DNA of 64,000 nt from Rhynchopus sp. YZ270_cl-10 (GCA_964035575.1 OZ037922.1:620001-684000), one strand, 5' to 3'. Positions 41,596-52,575 are shown, numbered from the stretch's first letter. Numbers and translations are program-made. Notes: a model not told the origin generated them from the sequence alone.

Positions 41596-43132
41596 AAAAA
41601 AATTCATATACTTTCAAATAAAATTTGAAAGCATTAGGGAAGTGTATAAAAAACAACAACAACCCATCTTTTTTTATGAAAAAAAGAAAAGACCTTCCAG
41701 GGAACATGGTGAAGTAACGAGAGAAGTTGAAAAAAAAAATGCAAACGCATCTCACCGTTCTGTATTTTTTTGTTGAGAATCGCCGAGAAAATCTCACCAG
41801 TTGAGAGAATTCGGGTCTTAACTCAATGTTGGCCGAAGCCTTTGTACTACGGAAGGTATAGTCGTTTGTCCATTTTTTTGAATCGATAAAATTTCTCAAA
41901 AAGGCAGGTTTTTTGACCAGATTTCACCCTTTTTTAAAGAAGGTTAGGAACTACTCAACAGACGGCACACCTCAGCTCCATTAAGAAGTGTGGCAGGGAA
42001 TTCACTCTGTATTCCTGGTCTGACCCTGTTAATGTAAAATAATGGCTTTGATTTTTAAAAGAAAAACGTCTTTTTAGTAGTTTTTTTTTTTTTTTTGTTG
42101 TGTCAACAATCTCCTAAGAACCTGTTTGGGGAACCTAGAGTCAACTCAATATTGGCCGAAGCCCTTGTACTACACAAGGTATAGACGTCAGTAGTTTTTT
42201 TTTTTTGTTTTGTTTTGGAGAAAGGACCAAAAAAGGGGTATTTTTTTAGGGGGGGGTTTTCCTGAGAAATTGGAATTATTGACAGTAACAATGGCAAAAC
42301 TCCATTTTTTTTTTTTCAATTTTCGAAGAATGTTGAGGTTAGATTGGATACCCCATATGAGGAGAGGGTCCTTTGGGAGGGATGGGTTTTTTTATGGTAG
42401 ATTTTGATGAAATAAAAACAGATCACGCTGGGAAAAAAAAAAGTTAAATTCATACACTTTCCATTCAAAGAAGAGAAAGCACACATGGACGTTCGACAAC
42501 GATACATCCCAAAAAAAAAAAAAGAAAAAAGAAAAAAAGGCAAATAAATAGGGGGATATACATCTATCCCAAGCAAAAGAAAAAAGAAGAAAAAAAAAGA
42601 AAAAGAAAAGAACACAAGGGGACACACCTATTAGTGATATACCCTCTCTTTTTTTTTCGCTGAAATTTAAAAGTAATTATCAAACATGCCACACTGAAAT
42701 TCTGCATTGTGCCCTTACTGCTGGACGTAGTCTGGCGGCGTGAAAGGGTGAAGCAGAAAGGGAACACTAAGAAGAAAAATGGAAAAAAAAAAAGGCAAAT
42801 AAGGACAAGGAAAGCAGCAAAAAAAAAAAGTTTTGGTCAATACAACAAAAGCAAGGGAGATAGGGAAAGAGGGGGGTGGTATGCTTTAGGAAATTCAATC
42901 AAAACAAAAAAGAGTAGTTAAAATGTGCTAAAACGCATCTCAGTCGATAAACAAAAATACGACATTAATTTTTTTTTTCTTTTTAAAAGTCCTCTCATGC
43001 CACACAACATGAGAAAAAGAGGAGGTGAACAAAAAAAACTAACAAAAACTGATTTTCGACTAACCTTAAGTGGTGGTTCAATCGGAACATATTAAAGACA
43101 ATATCCCTTGATGCCCTCTGATGGGGGTTGGG

Positions 43133-43241
43133 CAGTGTTGGTTTAGTACAGGTTTTATACAAGTTTAATACAGTTTAGTACAGTTTAGTACAGTTTAGTA
43201 CACCTGTTTTAAACACCCTTGTATTAAACCTGCCAACACTG
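43133..43241. mobile_element. hAT-type MITE, 109 bp
   Basis: Ends CAGTGTTGG/CCAACACTG and perfect 8-bp duplications GGGTTGGG at 43125-43132 and 43242-43249. The interior carries four TTTAGTACAG-like tandem units. Confidence 0.85.
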
Positions 43242-43299
43242 GGGTTGGGGTGGTATGTAGCTTTCAGATTTCATATTGCAGAGACACGAATACAGTAAC

Positions 43300-43391
43300 G
43301 TTGACTTGAATTACAAAGCCCTCTCGTGGACAGTGTACCTTTTGGTATGACAGGCTGTACCGGGGTGGACACCCAACCATGCAGTCCTACA
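43300..43391 (+). repeat. SINE-like family C copy with duplicated leader
   Basis: A leader ATTGCAGAGACACGAATACA, GTAACGTTGACTTGAA occurs at 43275-43309 and again at 43408-43442, the second ending after GAAATACAACC. So one full and one start-only copy lie in tandem. Confidence 0.6.
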
Positions 43392-43941
43392 TTTAAATAT
43401 TGCAATATTGCAGAGACGCGAATACAGTAACGTTGATTTGAAATACAACCTGAAAAATCCGGTTCTTGCATTCGTGTAGCTTTTTTGCCTGCTGAAAAAA
43501 AAGGAATCTGAGTTTTGCTAGTCTGATAAAAGAAAGAAACGAAATCAGGAAAAAAAAGAATTTTTCTCGCTGACACCGGATTTAGAGGGGGGGATTGAGT
43601 GAGAACAATAAAATTATTTTCTGTGAATGATTTTTTTTTTTGTTATGTTCTTCCTCGCTCCAAAAAAATCCGGGTACACTCGGATACGTCATTCAAAGTA
43701 TCAGTCAAGGCTTGTCCTTTACATGCTAGCGTGGACATTTTTGAGTGAAGTTTCATCGTACTATTATTCTGAAAATCAATTTCACGCGTTTGTTTAAAGG
43801 GCGCGAAATACTGTGGCTCGAGTGTGATAATAATAGAAAGGCAAATAACAAATTCATACCCTTTCAAATAAAAATTTGAAAGCATTAGGGAAGTGTATAA
43901 AAAACAACAACAACCCGGCGAATAATAAAAATACGCTAAAG

Positions 43942-43999
43942 TGGTGCTTTCGGAAGTCGGTCAACGACCTGTCAATATCAACCCCCTCCCGGAGCACCA
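43942..43999. mobile_element. TGGTG-ended foldback element, short form
   Basis: Ends TGGTGCTTTCGG/CCGGAGCACCA with near-duplications TAAAG and TAAAA. The same element, in opposite orientation and with extra internal units, is at 44536-44635. Confidence 0.65.
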
Positions 44000-44535
44000 T
44001 AAAAGTCTAAAACCGTTGAATAATCACTTCAATATCCACGGTTTTATCGCCCCACTACTTCTCGCCTATCCTCAACCTGAACCCCCCCTTTTTTATGTTG
44101 CTAAAAAAGCAGCCAATGGACAAGAGATGCAGAATTTTTTTCTTCTTTTTCTGTTTTTAGTGTAGCTTCCAGAGCGAAGAGAAAAGAGGAGAGAGGGAGA
44201 GAGGAGAGACATTCACCTAATTTTTTTTTTGGAAAATAAAAAAAGAGAAAAAATATAAAAAGGTATGCCCTTTTCGTACGTTTTTTTTTTTTTTCCTTTG
44301 TTTTCTGGCTGTTTTTCCTCTTCCCCTTTCCGCTTTTCAGGTTCTGCATCGTTGATGTCCAAAAGCAAAAAAAAAAAAGAAAATGGAGGTTGCTGGGTAG
44401 TAAGGAGTAGGTGAGAGATGGTAAGTGAGGGAAAGAAGGAAGAAAAAAAAAATCATATCACAACAACAACAACCACTGCATTGGGATGAATGGTACCTCA
44501 TGGGCACACAACTTGCTATAAAAAAAAGACACATT

Positions 44536-44635
44536 TGGTGCTCCGGGAGGGGTCGATATTGACAGGTCGCCGACAGGTCACCGACAGGTCGTGCCACGTC
44601 GCTGACAGGTTGTTGACCGACTTCCGAAATCACCA
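44536..44635. mobile_element. TGGTG-ended foldback element, long form
   Basis: Ends TGGTGCTCCGG/GAAATCACCA with perfect 5-bp duplications ACATT (44531-44535, 44636-44640). Contains several GACAGGTCGCC-like 11-bp units where the short form has one. Confidence 0.75.
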
Positions 44636-44650
44636 ACATTTATTTATTTT

Positions 44651-44697
44651 TGAAAATTTAGTTGTATTAGTGGAGTCAGTCGAGGATGAGCTCCACT
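44651..44697 (+). repeat. Family B element, short form
   Basis: TGAAAATTTAGTTGTATTAG, TGGAGTCAGTCGAGGATGAG, CTCCACTTTT. Confidence 0.5.
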
Positions 44698-45094
44698 TTT
44701 ATATTTTTTTCTACAGTGTGTCCACTCTAATATTTTTTTTTTGTATTTTTTTTCTAAATAGCACAACCATGAAGTAAATGAATTTGACTTGTGGTCTTTG
44801 TAGTTTCACCGTTGTAAGCCATTTTACTTCACCATCGTGCGGATAGGGCCGGGTGGGAGGGGGAGGGTAAAACGCGTCAATGAAGTATCTCATTTAAAAA
44901 AAAAACCTTTGAATTTCTATAAGAATTTTCTTATAGAAATACCTGAAGATTCTGAATGAGGTGGGCTTTTAAATAAAAAAATGGAGCATGGAATGTCTCT
45001 CTGTGCATGACTCCTCACCCGGGAGGTTGAATGGGTTTTTATGAAGGTTTTTGTTATGTTTGCTTTTGTGCTCTTGTTTTGTTTGTTTTTTTGT

Positions 45095-45163
45095 TGATAA
45101 ATTGTTGGAGCAGTGTAGTTGCCTCGGTTGTGTTGCCACAGTTTTTGTGCAATCTCCACTGTC
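45095..45163 (+). repeat. Family B element, long form
   Basis: GATAAATTGTTGGAGCAGTG, TAGTTGCCTCGGTTGTGTTG, CCACAG, GTGCAATCTCCACTGTC. Confidence 0.6.
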
Positions 45164-45408
45164 AATTTCTTTTTTAGAAAATAATTAAAACAAAAAACGA
45201 AATATATTTGTGGGGATGGGGTTGTGTGTGTTTTGTGTGTGTGGTTAAAACCTCCAAAAAAAAAAAAGAAAATAAAGACAACCCAAAAAGGGGATATCAA
45301 AGGGGAGAGAGAAAGAGATGCGCAGTTGATATACTGTGATGGGGGGTTTGGGAGAAGTGTGCAACACCAAGACGGAGGAATGCACAGTGAAGGGAAGAGG
45401 GAATAAAA

Positions 45409-45457
45409 GAAAAGTTTATAAGATGATCCTAAGCCTCTCGTGCTTAGCCACCTTAAA
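45409..45457 (+). repeat. Small hairpin element with A-rich leader
   Basis: GAAAAGTTTATAAGATGATC, CTAAGC, CTCTCGT, GCTTAGCCACCTTA. GCCACC replaces GTCACC of the reference copy. Lies about 135 bp beyond the SLC9B stop codon. Confidence 0.65.
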
Positions 45458-45591
45458 TGAATAAACTTAAATGAATAAAAAGGAAGAAGAAGAAAAACCA
45501 AAAGGGCAGGGAAGTGAAAGAGGATGGGGCAATTGGTTCTTTTTAAACCTTTTTTTTTTGTCGAAAGAGAAGCGCCGTTTAATCCCTCAAA

Positions 45592-47531
45592 TCAGTTCTT
45601 TCTCAATAGCGAGTCAGTCTCTTTCGGCGCAATCTCCTTCTTCGGCGCTGGCTTCTTCGCAGATTTGTCTTGGAATGACTCCAGCACCTTCTCCTGAATC
45701 TGCGGAGCCTCGGGATCAGTACGCACACCAGCATCGTTGTCGTTGGAAAGCCACCTCACACCGAAGATCTGTATGGTGTAATGGTTTTTGTTTTGAAATC
45801 TTGGTTTATCTTAGTGCACGACTGATTGAGGGGTTCTTCTTTATTGTGCTAATTGTTTTAGTGTAGACTCATTGAAGGGGTTTGCAATTATAGTGCAGAC
45901 ACCCGAGGATATGCTACAATATTTTTCCTCATTTCGGGGATAACATTTTTTTTGAAACATAAAAATGCGGAATTGAAAGCCGTTTCAAAACCTTTCAATT
46001 GCGTCCAGGCACGATCAAAAATTTGCATCTGGGGTCCCTTTACCGGAGCCTCAAAAACCAAAACTCAAAAGTGGATCGAAAATCTGTCTAAAGGGTTAAA
46101 CTTGGTATTCACTCTCGCTGACGAAGCCCACAAAATGGGCCAAAAACCTCCCAAAACATTCTCAACATATTTTACCCACCCATCTCTTTTGCCACATAAA
46201 GTTCCGCTTCAAAGGAAACATACCTCGACAAGAACGGCTCCTAGTGGTGCGGTACAGAGGATAGCGAGCACGGAGATGGCGAGGATGCGCTGGCCCCACT
46301 TCTTCTGATCGGGGTCGACGACGTCCATATCCTCCACTTTGTCGAGCGCAAGACTGCCCAGGGCGGCCTGCACTGTTGCCTTGGGAAGCCATGCAACAGA
46401 GACAAAGTAGCGCTCCTGCCATGTAAGGCCAGACCCGATCATGCAGCCAAAGACAATGGGAAGACGTACAATAAGCCCCAAAGCGATGATAGCAATGCCC
46501 AACCCCACCACCTCCTCCGTCAACGTGCTGATGTCAATCGCAGCCCCAATCAGAACGAACAGCAGCGGCTTCGCAACTCTCTCCCACACCAACCCAAGCG
46601 ATTTGTTCGCTGCCTTGATTTGCTCCTTATCTTCGTCGCTGGTGCTGAACTTTTGAATGATAATCCCTACACCCATTGCAGCAAGCGAACCTCCACCGGT
46701 ATGATCCAGCTTTCCGTAGCCAATCACGAAGGAGATTCCAATGAAAAGCAGCGCTGCGCTTTTGAAGTACATATTCAGTCCGAGGTTGAGACGGTCCTGA
46801 ATGACAAATTTGCTGTAGAGGTATCCCACGACAATAGGCGAAGCCACTCCCATGCCAATATCAATCGGCCCCTCCGCAATCGACATCGCCAGATCCGATG
46901 AAAACGAAATCCCAAACGCCACGCCAAACCCCGTCACCGCAACCACATCATCAATCCCAGCGGCAGCAAGGATCATCGAGGGGATCCCTTTCGCAATACC
47001 ATAGCCCTGCTGTTGAAGGTCTGTCAGGGCAGGGACAATCACCGCTGGCGACACTGCAGCAATAATAAAACCAAGCATAAAACACCATGACCACGGCAGC
47101 TGCGGACTCCCCAACAGCAACCGGGTCGCAACCGCAACCGTCGTCGCCTCTGTCAGACACGGCATCAAAGATAACAACAGGGTTGGCCTCAACAAACGCA
47201 ACACCGCCTCCACAGAGAGAACAAGCCCTGCACGGGTCAGGACAATCGCCAACGCAATCTTTCTGATAGCAGAACTCCAGCTGTTATCCAAAGAGTCGAC
47301 TGCCCCTGCATTCCGCATCACCGCACCTACAATGATCATTCCCAACAGCGAAGGGACCGGTGCATTGAAAACCCTAACCTTCGAGATCAAAGTAGCCACA
47401 ATAGAGGCCGTGAACAACGCCAGCAAGGGAAGGATCGGGCCGTCGGGAAGCGCTTCGTGACCAATCAGAAGCCAGACAATGAACCACACCCAGAGAATCA
47501 ACACCACCATCTCAAAGCCAATAATGTCCAT
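45592..47531 (-). CDS. SLC9B/NHA-type (CPA2) cation/proton antiporter, 2 exons
   Basis: Exon 1 is 47531-46224 (436 aa from MDIIGFEMVV) and ends at a GTATGT donor. Exon 2 is 45768-45592 (58 aa, IFGVRWLSNDNDAG to ETDSLLRKN), after a CATACAG acceptor, phase 0. Total about 494 aa with some 12 hydrophobic helices. Family marks: TRAGLVLSVEAV (R100 region), GFIIAAVSPAVIVPAL, the ion-binding Asp pair in AAAGIDDVVAV (D194-D195, typical of electrogenic CPA2), and PKATVQAALGSLAL. The role is Na+(Li+)/H+ exchange at an internal or plasma membrane. Exon 2 completes the last helix and adds a charged Lys/Pro cytosolic tail. The 455-nt intron contains two family B fragments (45793-45915). Without exon 2 the frame would end VCFL. 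A family C repeat lies 73 bp upstream. Confidence 0.85.
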
Positions 47532-47603
47532 TGTGTGTTTTGTGTGTATATGTATATATCGGGTGGAAGTACCTGAAGAAGGAAATTGAAAGAAATTAAA
47601 ATG

Positions 47604-47752
47604 TTGATTCGAAATACAAAAGCCCTTCTCGTAAACAGTGTACCCTTTTGGTATGACCGGTTGTGGGGGCGGACACCCAACCATGCAGTCCTACAATCCA
47701 TTTCGTGGTTTACATCTGATGTGTGCTACTCCCGCTTCCACTCATCAGTCAG
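47604..47752 (+). repeat. SINE-like family C copy, extended, in the SLC9B upstream region
   Basis: TTGATTCGAAATACAAAAGC to TTTCGTGGTTTACATCTGAT, continuing with GTGTGCTACTCCCGCTTCCA, CTCATCAG, an extension also present at 53341-53480. It lies antisense, just upstream of the SLC9B start codon, and may overlap its promoter. Confidence 0.65.
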
Positions 47753-47931
47753 ATGAACTGCAAACACAAGGACATGAGTCCTGTGTGATGTAGGGTCCGG
47801 TTGGGGTCCTCTGCCCGTTTCGCAGTGTGGGAGGCTATAGAGCACAGACCCTGAAAAAAAAAGGTGGATTTTGGTAAATATCTTTTCAGAATTGGTGTTT
47901 TCATAAAAAGTAAAAATGGACTTTCCTTTTT

Positions 47932-47972
47932 TGATATTCTGTTGGACGTGTGTAGCAGCCACACAGTCTTCG
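47932..47972 (+). repeat. Family B element, short variant
   Basis: TTGATATTCTGTTGGACGTG, TGTAGCAGCCACACAGTCTT, CGCTTTTTT; a degenerate second copy follows (GGTATTATTGGTGTAGCTG). Confidence 0.45.
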
Positions 47973-49285
47973 CTTTTTTTGGTTTTTGTTGGTTGGTATT
48001 ATTGGTGTAGCTGAAATGGAGTATTTTTCGAAGTGTCTACTGTATACAGATGTGTTTGCACTTCCCAACTCCAATTTTTTTTCCCGCATTATTTTCCTAT
48101 AATTTTGCCTCACTGTAATCACACTGCAATCGCACCAGAATAGTGCAAAAAGAAGCGCGAAGAAGAAGAAGAAAGAAAATGTGTGACAAAAGCGCGGAAA
48201 TGCTTTTTTTTTTCAGCTCCACCATCTTGCCACCAGCATTCAACAGCTATAAATACATCAAAAAAAAAAAGAGGGGGAAATTTGGTACGATGACCCTAAG
48301 CATCTCGTACTCAAATTACTTTTTGATCAAAAAGAAAAAAAAATTCCTTCCAAAAGGCAAATTACTGGTAATAATAATTTCGCACCGGGATGAAAGTCAG
48401 AATGGAAAATTGGATCACAGGTAGGTAAGTAATTAAAAGAAAGGCGCAAACAACAACGCAAATTGCCAAAAAATAAAAAGGGGAGAGGGGGGTGAACTAT
48501 AAAGGGCGAACCCCAGATCAGGAGAATAGCCAGCTCAAATTGTCTCCCTTTAGGGAACAACGAACTGGGCAAACGATGGCAGGCCCTCATTAGGTAATGA
48601 AGGCTTAGTCAACCTAGAATCTGTCAAGACGATACAAACACAACACACCGTAACTTTGTTAAATTGATCTCTCTTAAAGAGTCTTTGCATACAAAAGAGA
48701 GAAAAAAACAATAATAAGGAAAGAACTAGCGAGCAGAACGGGAAGAAAAAAAACTGGAAAGAGAAAGAAAAAATTATGATACCCGACTGCACAGCCTATC
48801 TCACCTAACACCACACTGTCTTTTCAATAAAAAAAAAGCAGGGCTTTTCGAAGGGTTCACCCACCACCCCCAGATCGAAAAAACCAAAATCCTAGAAAAA
48901 GCCCTGAAAAGGCAAAAAGAATATCAGGGGGAAAACACTGCACTCGGTGGAAGGAAAAAAAAAGGAAAACGTAACTGAGGGAAAATCTGGGTGGAAGTAG
49001 AAAGAGTCCCTTGCAAGGAAGGGTATAGGTATATCCATAAATAAAAATTCAAAAGTTCACATTTAAAAGAAGCAGGGAGGTGGAGAGGTTGAAGTTGAGA
49101 GTGAAGGGGAAGAAAAAGGGAAGAAAAGTAAGAAAGAAAAAAATAAACAGTTGCGGTATAAACAGCGGAGGGTCAATAACTCAGGTGAAAAAAAAATTTT
49201 TTTTTCGGATTTCTGAAGTGCTGGGTTTTTGCCTCCAATGATATTGCCGCGCCTGTTGTAATAAACCCACTAATAATTGTAATAA

Positions 49286-49684
49286 GGGCACGGTAATTTT
49301 TTTTCTTGGTAAGCGTCAGACCACTCAAAAAAAAGTACGCACGCACGCAAAAAAAAATTATGCAGTAAAAAAAATTATGAGTGGTGAAAAAAATTATAGA
49401 GGAAAATTACAGTGGGGGAAATACAGGTACCAAAAATATTTTCCCACCAATTTTTGCCCACAAAAAATCGGGGGGAATTTTTTTTGATTTCGGCTCTCGG
49501 GAGTCTGTGTGTGCTGTGATGGGGTCAATTTGCACTGAAAAATGTACATTTTTTACCTAAAATACATTGTTGAGTTATTGAGGGCCCCCTGTATAATTTT
49601 TTTTTCTGCATAATTTTTTTCTCTGGAATCTCAAAAAAAAAGTACGCACGCAGACGCTTACCAAAAATAAAAATTACCGTGCCC
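49286..49684. mobile_element. PIF/Harbinger-like MITE, 399 bp
   Basis: Ends GGGCACGGTAATTTTT (inverted at the right end), extended by CTTGGTAAGCGTC and its complement, with TAA duplications at 49283-49285 and 49685-49687. A 3-bp TAA target and G-rich ends fit PIF/Harbinger (Tourist-like). Interior GTGCTGTGATGGGGTCAATT is shared with other elements in the window. Confidence 0.75.
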
Positions 49685-49940
49685 TAATGGATTTAACAAA
49701 TGATCTCCCCCTCGGAAACAAAAGAAGAAAAACTTGCTGAAGGAACCTAAGTCTTGCTTAGCTTACCTCAAGAAGAAGTGACCTTAAGAAAGGGGGAGAA
49801 AGACAAAAAAAGACAAAAAATAGTCGCAAAAAAAGAAGAAAAAAAGGCTCTGGACCCGCTGGGGAGTGAGCAAAACAAAAGAGTAGTTGAAACGTGTTAG
49901 AACGCATCTCAGAAATAAAAATAAAGAAAAAAAATCGTTC

Positions 49941-49976
49941 CTAAGATGACCCTAAGCCTCTTGTGCTTGGACACCT
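49941..49976 (+). repeat. Small hairpin element
   Basis: CTAAGATGACCCTAAGC, loop CTCTT, GTGCTTGGACACCTT. G-T pairing replaces one A-T in the inner arm. Confidence 0.5.
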
Positions 49977-49990
49977 TCACGGACGAATCA

Positions 49991-50107
49991 GGGGGCTACT
50001 GGTAGTGCTCTTAGTCCAAATGATAGTGGTTTACGACTAGTGTTACACCAGCAACACTACTAGTTTAGTACTCGTCGTTGTGACTAATAGTTCCACTAGT
50101 AACCTCC
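49991..50107. repeat. Long imperfect inverted repeat (ACTAGT-rich)
   Basis: The left arm starts GGGGGCTACTGGTAGTGCTC and TTAGTC. The right arm ends GACTAATAGTTCCACTAGTA, ACCTCC. The apex is ACTAGTGTT/AACACTactAGT. Could be a MITE or a precursor-like RNA hairpin. No clear target duplication. Confidence 0.5.
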
Positions 50108-51282
50108 CTTACTAGTCCGTCGTGATAATAAAAATACCCCCACCCCGCCCCAATCCCCAATCCCCAATAGGCTCAGAGGAGCACTTCCCCTTAAGGCGTG
50201 CCAGCAAATTAAAGAAAATGTTGATAAAACGAGCTTAAGCTTTTCGGGCTTAGTCAACTAATTTAAAAAACAAAAAAAAAAGGAAAACTAGGTGCATGAG
50301 TGTGCTCTCCAGTACAAAATGAAACTGGTTGGGCAAACACAATGAGGATGGGAATCGGGATAGTGTGCTTTGAAAGGACCCTGCCGCAAGATGCTACAGG
50401 ACACCTGATGAAGATAAGGTTTGGAAAAATAAATTATCTGCGTCGATGCAAAAGGAAAGAAATCAACAAGATACAAAAAACTGACAGATAACGCAAATTA
50501 TAATAGAAAAAATGGAGAGATATAAATCGACTGGGGCTTTAGACACTTGCCGTGTCTCCCCTCCCTACCCTACCCTACCCTACCCCCCGTTTCCCCCTGA
50601 TGCATAACAGTTGAATTGGTACTACGCATACTGAGTGTGCTAAAACTGCTTCTGAGAGTACGTCGCTCGGAATACAATGAAGTTTGCAAATGTATTTTCA
50701 TCATATGCAATCAATAAATTGATAGTATATGGTGAGGGATCAACAAAAAATGTTCCCATCTTTCTTTTCAAATGTTTAAAAGACTCAAGAAAAACACGAG
50801 TGACCTGGAACACAACACTGGACGTCTGCTGAATCCAATGAGCGCAGGGACGCCGACGGAGGGAGTACACACGATCCCTCTTCACCCCCAAAAAAAATGG
50901 GTGTACGGCGGAGCTTCGCTGTGTAATGCTCGCATGTTAGCTTTAGGCGTTTAGAGGTACTAAAAAAACGCAGCTCGGTTGTGTTCATGCATGGAAAGGG
51001 TGGGCATGTGAGTGTTCCGTACCGTACCGTAGAACAGAGGAAAAGAACACTCCTTTGGAAGATGAGGTTCGCTTGTGGAGAAAAAAATGAATTATTTTGA
51101 AAAAAAAAATAAAAGAGAAAAAAAAGAGATGGTGAAAGGTTGATAGTGCCCCTCTTATGCAGGACACTGCAAAAGAGGAACAATATGTGTCTTGACATAC
51201 AAAGCCCTCGCGACAGTGTACCAAGAAAACGAAAAAGAGTGGATGGGGGTTGGGGGGGGAGAGCGATAAAAGTGAAGTTATT

Positions 51283-51338
51283 AATGCAGGCACCTCCGAC
51301 TGACCCACGTACGATGCCAGCCATCCGGATGAAAGCAC
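51283..51338 (+). repeat. Family D copy
   Basis: AATGCAGGCACCTCCGACTG, ACCCACGTACGATGCCAGCC, ATCCGGATGAAAGCAC. It ends 16 bp before the piggyBac TTAA. Confidence 0.55.
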
Positions 51339-51358
51339 AAACGATAAAAAAAACTTAA

Positions 51359-52575
51359 CCCTTTGGTTCCGAAGGACTTTTTTTCAAAAAAAAAATTTTT
51401 GGGCCCCCCGGCTCTTTCTGCAGTAAAAAAATTTCTGGTGCAAATTTTTGACCGATTCTGGTCGCATTTGAAAGATTTTGAACACCGCTTTCAAATTTTC
51501 AAAAAATCGAAAAAAATCGGGAAAAAATCAGTGGTCAAAAAAGTGGGGAACTCGTCATGAACTTTTTCAAAAATCCCAAAAAATCGACTTAAAAAATTCG
51601 GAGTGTTTCAAATGTGGTCGAAACATGCTTTATTTGAAAGATTGGTGACAATCTACATATCCCGAAAACTTAGTAAAAAAAGTTTACACAGAAATGGGCT
51701 CACAGCATGTTGCTGCTTGTTGCCGCCAGCAGATTACCCGTTTTCACACGTTTTGCCTTGAAAACCCAGTGGGAGGGGGTAAAAGGGGGTTGGGGGTAAG
51801 GTGACCTAGGGCTCTACACCCGAGTCTCTTTTCCTCTTCATTGCGTTGCTGTTCTCGGTGTGGTACTTGCGATGACACTCGGCAGGGCATAAATAGACGC
51901 CGCAGGTCATGCAGCGGTACGTCATCCGGAGTCTCACAGGTGCCATTGAGCACACTTTGCAGTTCCTGGGAGTATCCATCTTTGCCAGGTAATGACGGGC
52001 TCTCCCCCTTCTAAAATATTAAGGGATGCACAAAAGTTTTCAATTTTTGCTTCTTTTGAAAGATTTGTGGAAAATATTTCAAAAATATCAAAAATGTTTT
52101 CCCGGAATTTAGTGGAAATTTATTTAAAGCATGTCGCCATTGGAGGGTAGGGAATTAACACACCTTTTTCCCCATGTTCCAATTTTACCCCCCGGGCTCT
52201 CCCACTTCTGAAAAATCAACAGATGTACAAAAAAAATCAATTTTTGCTTCTTTTGAAAGATCTGTGCAAAATCTTTCAAAATGTGTAAACCCGAAATGTT
52301 CCGAAATGGGGTAGAAATTGACTCAAAATATGTCGCCAGTAGAGGACCGGGAAATGTCACATTTTTTTTTCTCATTTTCCCATTTTACCCCCCGAGCTCT
52401 CCCACTTCTCAAAAATCAACAGGTGCACATTTTTTTTTGATTCTTGCTTCTTTTGAAAGATCTGCACAAAATCTTTCAAAATATAAAAAAATGTTTTCCC
52501 GAAATATAGTAGAAATTTATTTAAAGCAGGTCGCCATTCGTAAAGCCACGTATGTGGCTCGCAGGAACTAAAGGG
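51359..52575 (-). mobile_element. Non-autonomous piggyBac element, 1217 bp
   Basis: Flanked by TTAA at 51355-51358 and 52576-52579. Ends CCCTTTGGTTCC and, from the right, CCCTTTAGTTCC (11 of 12). A minus-strand frame inside (51979-51806) keeps the transposase C-terminal zinc ribbon; the DDE catalytic part is missing. Three direct subterminal repeats of about 185 bp, starting near 52001, 52197 and 52397, share TTTTGCTTCTTTTGAAAGAT, CTGTGCAAAATCTTTCAAAA and GTCGCCA and may be transposase-binding arrays. Confidence 0.85.
51806..51979 (-). pseudogene. piggyBac transposase C-terminal zinc ribbon (fragment)
   Basis: 57 codons from ATG 51979 to TAG: MDTPRNCKVCSMAPVRLRMT, YRCMTCGVYLCPAECHRKYH, then TENSNAMKRKRDSGVEP. 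The pattern C-x2-C, C-x2-C, C-x3-C(H), YHT is the cysteine-rich domain that closes piggyBac transposases and binds the element's ends. It is open and starts with ATG, so it could be made as a stand-alone mini-protein, or be a truncated tail. Basic KRKR at the end. Confidence 0.75.

Larger units (their letters stand above)
34600..45590. other. Gene-free tract with DNA-transposon remnants and dispersed families
   Basis: About 11 kb with no credible gene. It holds most of the recognisable transposons of the window (listed separately). Between them are A/T runs and low-complexity DNA (for example 38000-38600, 41900-42900, 44160-44480) where I see nothing specific. Confidence 0.65.

Noticed and set aside
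46162-47160. Several open frames on both strands within the SLC9B gene
   Set aside because: Shadows of the real exon; the transmembrane and DD motifs are only in the minus frame used.
50563-50586. (CCCTA)n run as a telomere remnant
   Set aside because: Only about four 5-bp units; not enough, and the unit is not a standard telomere repeat.
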